Source of the DNA: an uncultured Bacillaceae bacterium
Lineage (GTDB): Bacteria > Bacillota > Bacilli > Bacillales > Caldibacillaceae
DNA length: 10,310 nt
Assembly: GCA_937951955.1 (NCBI GenBank)
Contig: CALGAD010000005.1
Span: forward strand, 1 to 10,310
Direction of reading: 5' to 3'
This document shows, in pieces, positions 5,325 through 10,310 of the stretch (positions are counted from its first letter, which is position 1; each line of letters begins with the position of its first letter). Made by a program: the position numbers and the translations under genes. The notes below the pieces were generated by a model. The model made no database searches. It had not been told where the DNA came from and worked only from the letters and a program-made list of their open reading frames with translations.

Positions 5325-7403
5325 TTAGTCTAAAGAATCATTTTGATATTTCGGTAATACAAAGACTGATTTAAATAAGTCACCATCAATTTCAATATAA
5401 AATTTCCCTTTTTGGATTTCAATTAAACTTTGCGCAATGGATAATCCGAGTCCGCTTCCTTCCGTTGAACGCGATTCATCTCCCCGTTTAAATCGCTCCA
5501 TCAATTCATCGGCGGAAATATTCAGCTCATCAGCTGAAATATTTTTAAAGGTAAGCTGTACCGAATTTCCGAAATCTTCCATATCGATATATACCCTCGA
5601 CCCTACTAGGGCGTATTTGCAAATATTCGATAAGACATTCTCAATAGCCCGCCACAATAAACGCCCGTCCGCATGAACGTACAACTTATCTTCAGGAACA
5701 GTCAATTTCAACTGTAAATTTCTCTCGCGAATTTTATCATCGAATTCCCCAAGCCCCTGGTTAACGAGGGCGATCAAATCAATTGTTTCCAGATGCACCG
5801 GTATATCTCCGCTCGATGCTTTCGCCGCTTCAAATAGGTTATCGGTTAATTGTTTGAGCCGCCTGGCTTTTTGATCCAATACGTCAATATATTCTTTCGT
5901 TTTGGCCGGATCCTTTTCATGTTTCAATAGATCGACATAAGTAATAATCGAGGTTAATGGTGTGCGAATATCATGGGAAACATTCGTAATTAACTCTGTT
6001 TTTAATCGCTCACTTCTCAACTCATTTTGAACCGCATTTTTTAATCCATCCGTAATTGAGTTTATATTCCCGGCTAAGGTAGCCAGCTCTCCTTTTACAT
6101 CCACTTCAATATGATGTTGCAAGTCTCCAGCTTTGATTTTGGCAACCCCATCTCGAATAGCCGTGAATGCTTGAATTTTTTTCAGCGTATACCAGGCGGC
6201 AATCCCGATGGTTACCGGAAACATAAACCACGTTAAACCGACTAATAGAGGATAACCAATGACAAGAAGCATTGTTTTTACGGCAGAATTTCCTTGCGCA
6301 TAAACTTCGCCCACAAAGTTTTTAACCTTTATAAAAATCGTGTACAACAACGAATGGGTGATAATCGTTCTGTTTTTCATATGTTTAATCAGCGAAAAAA
6401 TTAGCGCGAAACCAAGTGTAGCTATGGTAGCGATTATTGGTGGAAGTGTGGCCTTATTAATCTCAAAGGTAAAATCAAGGAGCGCGATAAAAAACAAAAT
6501 GAGAAAGCCACATAACAACATATTCACGTCTGTATAAATCCGGTCCCAGGCATAGAAATGGACTTGCTGATCATCGGGATGTTTCCTACCTATGACGATG
6601 GCAAGATATATAAATGAAAAAACAAACCCTACCATGTAAAGTGTCAATTGATATAAACTTGTTGCGGCCAGGTCGCTTGCTTCTTCCCATTCCTGAATTT
6701 TCGTTTGGAGAAATTCCTTTGTGAAAGCCAGGTAAATCACGGTATTTTCCGGGTCAAGCTTCTCCACTTCATCCGTTATCCAATGTAAAAATGGGTTATC
6801 GTAAGTCTCTTTCGGGTAAAATTTTTGTTCATAGTTTTCAAAAATAAAATACGCCGGGTATGATTCAAACTGTTTTCTTTCTGTAATCGACGTATTGGTA
6901 TATACTTTCGTTCCATCCGTCGCATAAAAGAGCGGCACTTCAACATTCTTGATATTTTGCACTAACGTATTGTATTCCTTCAATTCTTTCTGGATGAGTT
7001 CATCCTTTGCTTGAGTAATTTGATTCGCATATTCTTCTAAAAAGAGTGCATAGTTTTCCTCTTCATCCCGCTCCGGACTATATTTACTGGAATTTTCTTT
7101 AAAATCATCGTATAATTCACTTTCGACCTCTTGCCATTCCTTTTCCGATATCGATTCCCCGGCTAAAATATGTTCCTCATTTTTATATTCGCCCATCAGT
7201 TTTGTTAAATCGTTAATCAGGTACTGACTCTCGGTCAAATATTTTCCACTTTCAAAATAGCTTTCTTGTATCACACTGCGAAACGGAGTCGTCACAATAT
7301 TTACTAACGATAAGACAACACCGGTAAAACAAGCAATCATCAAAATAAATGCAATAATTTTTGTAAAACTGGCATAGCTATATTTTTTCCACTTTGTAGC
7401 CAA
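5325..7403 (-). CDS. Multi-pass sensor histidine kinase
   Basis: This 692-residue membrane kinase pairs with the adjacent response regulator. The order is TM1 (about 15-37), a charged, Glu-rich extracellular region of about 210 residues (38-249), four more membrane segments (about 250-272, 293-314, 321-340, 376-406), HAMP (about 405-460), HisKA with phospho-acceptor His477 in SHDIRTP, and HATPase_c. The ATPase domain has an N-box-like ENVLSNICKYA (588-598) and a G-box-like TEGSGLGLS (647-655). The usual DxGxG loop is replaced by KNISADELNISADEL, as I recall in VanS-like Firmicute kinases. The start is TTG 7403, inside the regulator gene (26-nt overlap), with AAGGTGG about 10 nt upstream; the next in-frame ATG would remove part of TM1. 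It is longer than typical single-sensor kinases. The ligand is unknown. Confidence 0.93.
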   Translation of the reverse strand: MATKWKKYSYASFTKIIAFILMIACFTGVVLSLVNIVTTPFRSVIQESYFESGKYLTESQYLINDLTKLMGEYKNEEHILAGESISEKEWQEVESELYDDFKENSSKYSPERDEEENYALFLEEYANQITQAKDELIQKELKEYNTLVQNIKNVEVPLFYATDGTKVYTNTSITERKQFESYPAYFIFENYEQKFYPKETYDNPFLHWITDEVEKLDPENTVIYLAFTKEFLQTKIQEWEEASDLAATSLYQLTLYMVGFVFSFIYLAIVIGRKHPDDQQVHFYAWDRIYTDVNMLLCGFLILFFIALLDFTFEINKATLPPIIATIATLGFALIFSLIKHMKNRTIITHSLLYTIFIKVKNFVGEVYAQGNSAVKTMLLVIGYPLLVGLTWFMFPVTIGIAAWYTLKKIQAFTAIRDGVAKIKAGDLQHHIEVDVKGELATLAGNINSITDGLKNAVQNELRSERLKTELITNVSHDIRTPLTSIITYVDLLKHEKDPAKTKEYIDVLDQKARRLKQLTDNLFEAAKASSGDIPVHLETIDLIALVNQGLGEFDDKIRERNLQLKLTVPEDKLYVHADGRLLWRAIENVLSNICKYALVGSRVYIDMEDFGNSVQLTFKNISADELNISADELMERFKRGDESRSTEGSGLGLSIAQSLIEIQKGKFYIEIDGDLFKSVFVLPKYQNDSLD

Positions 7404-8064
7404 TGCCCCACACCACCTTTAAATATTTTGGTTCTTTTGGATTGATTTCGATCTTCTCGCGGATTTTGCGGATATGAACGGCAACGGTATTTTCCGGATT
7501 CACCGGTGGTTCGTTCCAAACCTTTTCATAAATTTCTTCAATCGAAAATACCCGTCCGGCATTGGCTGTGAGTAACTTCAAGATTTTATACTGGACCGGT
7601 GTTAAATGAACTTCCTCGCCATCAACGGTGACTTGTTTTCGTTCGTCATCAATGACGAGACCCCCTGTTGAAAATACATGACTTTTCTTTTCCATGCTGC
7701 CTAACTGGGTATACCTTCTCAGTTGTGATTTCACCCGGGCGATGAGCTCTAACGGATTGAACGGTTTCGTGATGTAATCATCCGCTCCCATATTCAAGCC
7801 AAAAATCTTATCGGTATCTTCCGACTTGGCCGATAACATGATAAGGGGAATGTTATTTTGTTCACGAATTTTAATGGTCGCCCGGATACCATCCATTTTC
7901 GGCATCATAATATCCATAATAATTAAATGAATGTCCTGATTTTCGATAACATCCAAGGCTTCCGCTCCATTGTACGCCTTGAGTACGTGATACCCTTCAT
8001 TTTCTAGATAAATTTTGATCGCTTCGACAATTTCTTTATCATCATCACAAACTAAAATATTCAT
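7378..8064 (-). CDS. OmpR/VanR-family response regulator
   Basis: This 228-residue DNA-binding regulator is phosphorylated by the kinase that overlaps its 3' end. The receiver domain (1-about 115) has the acidic cluster Asp7-Asp8-Asp9, phospho-acceptor Asp51 in IIMDIMMPKMDG, Ser78 at the Thr/Ser position and Lys100 in YITKPF. The winged-helix effector domain (about 130-228) has LTPVQYKILKLL, the recognition-helix region NTVAVHIRKIREK and the terminal VWGIGYKVE. The ATG at 8064 is preceded by AGGAG 9 nt upstream. The match to the OmpR/PhoB family is complete with no missing residue. It heads an operon with the kinase and probably the cupredoxin gene, and may control its own promoter through the hexamer repeats at 8140-8156. 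Confidence 0.96.
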   Translation of the reverse strand: MNILVCDDDKEIVEAIKIYLENEGYHVLKAYNGAEALDVIENQDIHLIIMDIMMPKMDGIRATIKIREQNNIPLIMLSAKSEDTDKIFGLNMGADDYITKPFNPLELIARVKSQLRRYTQLGSMEKKSHVFSTGGLVIDDERKQVTVDGEEVHLTPVQYKILKLLTANAGRVFSIEEIYEKVWNEPPVNPENTVAVHIRKIREKIEINPKEPKYLKVVWGIGYKVEKI

Positions 8065-8116
8065 TCTCGTCCACTCCTACATCTTTCTCCTCGAGTAACT
8101 AAATCGTATCACGGAT

Positions 8117-8156
8117 ATCTTAACAAACATTGGTGCAAATTCTTAAGAATTTCTTA
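8117..8156 (-). promoter_or_regulatory. Candidate autoregulated promoter of the two-component operon
   Basis: On the minus strand TAAGAA (8156-8151), a 5-bp spacer and TAAGAA (8145-8140) form a direct repeat with 11-bp period, the spacing used by OmpR-family regulators such as PhoP. A further 17 bp downstream is TAAGAT (8122-8117) with an extended-10 TG (TGTTAAGAT). The proximal hexamer thus occupies the -35 position, which is otherwise poor. The arrangement fits activator-dependent transcription by the encoded regulator. The same bases form a perfect 16-bp palindrome (8137-8152). Confidence 0.5.
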
Positions 8157-8159
8157 TCA

Positions 8160-8479
8160 TTATCTTGAGCGATTAAAAAGATTATCAGAATAACCACTTT
8201 CAGGAAATATCAGTTTTCTAAATGAATCAGGTGTTTACGGTCGATGCTCCTTATTTACAGGACGGTAAGTGGTAATCGATGATGCCAACAGGATCAACTC
8301 CGATTTTCGTAATGCCCCTGAAAGAATACAAACTATCGCGGATGGTTATTATACATAAATGAATGTTTCCGAACTCAACCATAAATCCCTTAATAGTTTT
8401 GTAATTCGGGCATCGGTAAAATAGAAAATGAACGGAAACTTTCATATGAAACCCATCTGTAATCAACAAAATTTGCATT
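8160..8479. other. Gap of about 320 bp with no secure gene
   Basis: This stretch lies between the divergent two-component operon and the VOC gene. A minus-strand frame ending at 8251 runs back past 8479. Its best internal start is ATG 8382 (AAGGGA only about 3 nt upstream), which would give 43 residues, starting MVEFGNIHLCIITIRDS. It reads like folded protein but has no match I can name, so it may be a decayed small gene. I see no terminator, tRNA or clear promoter. The promoter of the VOC gene should lie here, but no good -35/-10 pair stands out. Confidence 0.3.
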
Positions 8480-8494
8480 GTGAAAGGAATGGTT

Positions 8495-8938
8495 ATGATG
8501 AAAGCGATTGAAATCAATATGGTGGTTTCGGATAGCTTAAAGGCACTCGAATTATACGAAAAAATATTTGAAGACATTGAGCGCGTCGAAGTAACAAACT
8601 TTAATCAAGGCGAAAATGAAGCGATTTTCAATCTGTTTGGCATGCGAATCCATATGTTAGATGAGAATCCGCAATTTCAATTGAAAGCACCGGATTCCGA
8701 ACATCCAAATACGATGTGGTTTAATGTCGTTGTTCCAGACATTAAAAATACGTATGACAAGGCGATTGCCGCTGGCTGTAAGGAAATCCAGCCGGTTACG
8801 GAAATGAAAGAGTACGGTATCTCAAACGCCATTTTCACCGATCCCTTTGGCTATCAATGGTTGCTCCATCAAATCCATCAAGAAATGAGCTTTGAAGAGC
8901 GGATGCAAGTTTGGGAAGAGAATAAAGAAAACGAATAA
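8495..8938 (+). CDS. VOC family (glyoxalase/PhnB-like) protein
   Basis: This 147-residue single-domain VOC protein has two beta-alpha-beta-beta-beta units. The first starts KAIEINMVVSDSLKALELYE (3-22). The second includes WFNVVVPDIKNTYDKAIAAG (75-94) and ends with the family hallmark FTDPFGYQWLLHQ (114-126). The tail MSFEERMQVWEENKENE, from 131, resembles the SxEE motif after the VOC fold in PhnB-like proteins. Catalytic metal ligands cannot be assigned with confidence, so glyoxalase activity should not be assumed; dioxygenase, isomerase or antibiotic-binding functions are also known in this superfamily. The ATG at 8495 has AAAGGA (8483-8488) 6 nt upstream. The ATG at 8498 is nearly as good, and GTG 8480 lacks an SD. 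The gene appears monocistronic. Confidence 0.87.
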   Translation: MMKAIEINMVVSDSLKALELYEKIFEDIERVEVTNFNQGENEAIFNLFGMRIHMLDENPQFQLKAPDSEHPNTMWFNVVVPDIKNTYDKAIAAGCKEIQPVTEMKEYGISNAIFTDPFGYQWLLHQIHQEMSFEERMQVWEENKENE

Positions 8939-8946
8939 AAACGGTT

Positions 8947-8988
8947 AAAAGCTCGTCGTTTCCAGCTAAGATAGACGAGCTTTTTCTA
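8947..8988 (+). terminator. Terminator of the VOC gene
   Basis: AAAAGCTCGTC (8947-8957) pairs perfectly with GACGAGCTTTT (8974-8984) across a 16-nt loop and runs into TTTTTC. It begins 8 nt after the stop codon. Confidence 0.88.
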
Positions 8989-9046
8989 TTGATTACATAC
9001 ATTCTTAACTTACTATAGGAATATTTCTATTTTTATAAAATAAAAT

Positions 9047-9075
9047 TTGACAACCTAATTATGTTTTGGTAGTTT
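9047..9075 (+). promoter_or_regulatory. Candidate brnQ promoter
   Basis: A perfect -35 TTGACA (9047-9052), a 17-bp spacer and a weak -10 TAGTTT (9070-9075) with an extended-10 TG at 9067-9068. An A+T-rich tract just upstream could act as an UP element. A second possible -10, TATGAT at 9154-9159, is better but lacks a good -35. Either promoter would serve brnQ. Confidence 0.5.
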
Positions 9076-9095
9076 ATTAATTAATTATTAAGGCA

Positions 9096-9110
9096 AATTG
9101 TTAGAAAAAT
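9096..9110 (+). promoter_or_regulatory. CodY-box-like site upstream of brnQ
   Basis: AATTGTTAGAAAAAT matches the CodY consensus AATTTTCWGAAAATT at 12 of 15 positions. It would lie about 15-30 bp downstream of the start from the 9047-9075 promoter, suitable for roadblock repression. CodY represses branched-chain amino acid uptake genes in Bacillus when isoleucine, leucine, valine and GTP are high. Confidence 0.55.
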
Positions 9111-9154
9111 GGGAAATAAATGTTTTTTTGTAATTGGTCGATAACTATATCAGT

Positions 9155-9185
9155 ATGATAAATGACGAAATGATTTATTTATCAT
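9155..9185. repeat. 9-bp inverted repeat in the brnQ leader
   Basis: ATGATAAAT (9155-9163) and ATTTATCAT (9177-9185) are perfect inverted copies 13 nt apart. The left arm overlaps the alternative -10 (TATGAT) and the right arm overlaps a second CodY-like site. It could be an operator or, in RNA from the upstream promoter, a weak A+U hairpin just before the ribosome binding site. Confidence 0.4.
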
Positions 9186-9197
9186 GTTTTGAAAATC
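9183..9197 (+). promoter_or_regulatory. Second, weaker CodY-like site
   Basis: CATGTTTTGAAAATC matches the CodY consensus at 11 of 15 positions and ends 3 nt before the brnQ Shine-Dalgarno. In an A+T-rich leader a match this weak can arise by chance. Its value comes from being the second such site in 100 bp. Confidence 0.3.
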
Positions 9198-9214
9198 AAA
9201 AAGGAGTAGTGATC

Positions 9215-10310
9215 ATGAACAGCAAAAGGGTAACCATCATCGGGCTAATGCTTTTTTCATTATTTTTCGGAGCCGGTAATTTGATTTTCCCACCGCTTCT
9301 TGGAATGGAATCCGGTAATGCCTTTGTACCGGCAATCTCCGGTTTCATCTTAACGGGTGTTTTCCTTCCTTTTATTGCTGTTCTTGTTGTCGTTGTTACT
9401 AATGGCGGATTGGTGGAAATTGGCAGTCGGGTGCATAAAGTTTTCGGTATTCTTTTTGCAATCATTATTTATTTATCGATCGGACCCTTATATGCTATTC
9501 CACGGACAGCTACCGTTGCCTATGAACTTAGCTTCCAGCAATTTTTCCCAACAGCAGGAAACTGGACCTTGATCGTTTTCAGTGCCCTATTTTTCTTACT
9601 TGCCCTTTACGTGTGCTTAAGACCGCAAAAAATCGTGGACTGGATCGGTCAATGGCTGACACCGGTATTACTTGGCGCACTCGCCCTTCTGTTCATCCGG
9701 GCATTTTTCCAATTGGATTACACGAATACACCGGTAGCAGAAAAATACGCCGCTAACCCATTTTTAACGGGATTTATTGAAGGGTATTTTACCCTTGATG
9801 CCGTAGCTGCCCTTGCTTTCGGTGTTGTAGTCGTCAATGCATTAAAAGATAGTGGGGTACAGTCCAAAAAGAATCTTCTAAAAGGTTCAATCGGTGCTGG
9901 ATTGATCGCTGCCTTTGGACTTGCACTCGTTTATATCGCCCTCGGCTGGATTGGTGTCGTCATACCGCGGACCATGGAATTTACAAACGGGGCAGAGCTA
10001 TTAACAGCGGCTTCGCAATTGTTATTCGGAAGTTTCGGCAGCTTCCTGTTTAGCGTCATTGTGCTCCTTGCCTGTTTTACGACTTGTGCAGGTCTAATTA
10101 ATGCTTGCGGAAGCTTTTTCCATGAACTGTATCCAAAATTTCGTTATCAAACGTATGCCATTGGATTTACCGTAATCGGATTTCTTATTTCCAGTCTTGG
10201 CTTAAATACATTATTAAATTCTGTCGTACCTGTTTTATTACTCATTTATCCGGTCGCCATTGTATTGATGGCCCTTTCCCTCCTGCAACCTTTGATCGGT
10301 GCAGGGAAAA
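9215..10310 (+). CDS. brnQ: Branched-chain amino acid carrier BrnQ (5' part)
   Basis: The frame is open from ATG 9215 to the window edge, giving about 365 of the usual 440 or so residues, so the C-terminus is missing. BrnQ (LIVCS family) is a multi-helix inner-membrane symporter that imports leucine, isoleucine and valine with Na+ or H+. Family hallmarks are clear: SLFFGAGNLIFPPLLG (15-30), LSIGPLYAIPRTATVAYE (87-104), and later FIEGYFTLDAVAALAFG, ACFTTCAGLINACGSFF and LNSVVPVLLLIYP. AAGGAG (9201-9206) lies 8 nt before the ATG. No frameshift is seen. The upstream CodY-like sites fit repression in rich medium. No T-box is evident in the leader: I find no terminator/antiterminator or TGGN T-box sequence. 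The gene stands apart from the VOC gene behind its terminator. Confidence 0.95.
   Translation, partial: MNSKRVTIIGLMLFSLFFGAGNLIFPPLLGMESGNAFVPAISGFILTGVFLPFIAVLVVVVTNGGLVEIGSRVHKVFGILFAIIIYLSIGPLYAIPRTATVAYELSFQQFFPTAGNWTLIVFSALFFLLALYVCLRPQKIVDWIGQWLTPVLLGALALLFIRAFFQLDYTNTPVAEKYAANPFLTGFIEGYFTLDAVAALAFGVVVVNALKDSGVQSKKNLLKGSIGAGLIAAFGLALVYIALGWIGVVIPRTMEFTNGAELLTAASQLLFGSFGSFLFSVIVLLACFTTCAGLINACGSFFHELYPKFRYQTYAIGFTVIGFLISSLGLNTLLNSVVPVLLLIYPVAIVLMALSLLQPLIGAGK

Noticed and set aside
5230..5325. Longer cupredoxin form starting at ATG 5325 that overlaps the kinase stop
   Set aside because: No ribosome binding site, and it would put about 32 hydrophilic residues before the signal sequence. 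GTG 5229 has a strong SD and a normal signal peptide.
5511..5552. Tandem NISADEL repeat in the kinase as a recent DNA duplication
   Set aside because: The two 21-nt copies differ at several synonymous positions, and related kinases have a similar second copy, so convergence or old divergence is more likely.
8990..9214. T-box riboswitch ahead of brnQ
   Set aside because: The leader lacks a TGGN T-box sequence, a terminator and the long specifier stem; CodY-type control fits better.

Overview
The window looks like chromosomal DNA of a low-G+C Gram-positive spore-former of the Bacillaceae type. The evidence is an A+T-rich composition with strong AGGAGG-like ribosome binding sites, frequent TTG/GTG starts, a YtrA-type GntR/ABC cassette, an OmpR/VanR-type two-component system, CodY-like boxes and Firmicute-type lipobox and RDD proteins. 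No rRNA, tRNA, CRISPR array, transposase or phage gene is visible, and I see no sign of recent mobile DNA.

Layout. (1) Positions 1-59 hold the last 18 codons of a plus-strand membrane protein. A gene-free stretch follows, with a Fur-like inverted repeat (90-112) and a 12-bp perfect hairpin (206-238). (2) A minus-strand lipoprotein (293-1555) with a DUF3298-like core comes next, then a weak orphan ORF and a plus-strand RDD-family membrane protein (1924-2436) with its terminator. (3) A compact plus-strand operon follows (2744-4759): GntR/YtrA-type repressor, ABC ATPase and six-helix permease. The genes overlap, and the operon is driven by a TTGACA-17-TATACT promoter whose -10 lies at the edge of a near-perfect 30-bp palindrome. 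(4) Facing terminators at 4791-4856 separate it from a minus-strand operon (8064 to 4858): OmpR-family response regulator, a large multi-pass histidine kinase and a small exported cupredoxin with a complete type-1 copper ligand set. (5) A gap of about 400 bp with little coding evidence is followed by a plus-strand VOC/PhnB-like protein (8495-8938) and its terminator. (6) The window ends inside a plus-strand brnQ branched-chain amino acid carrier, preceded by promoter candidates and CodY-like boxes.

How the parts work together. The GntR-ABC-permease cassette is probably self-repressed and derepressed by an envelope or antibiotic-type signal, by analogy with YtrA-family systems. The two-component system may autoregulate: two TAAGAA hexamers 11 bp apart sit upstream of the regulator gene, one of them exactly in the -35 position of a candidate promoter. 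Its co-oriented cupredoxin suggests an envelope, redox or copper-related role, but this is inference. brnQ is likely tied to nutrient status through CodY.

Nothing here is clearly a wholly new system. The most interesting items are the kinase-cupredoxin operon, the operator palindrome and the noncoding hairpin region at the left end.
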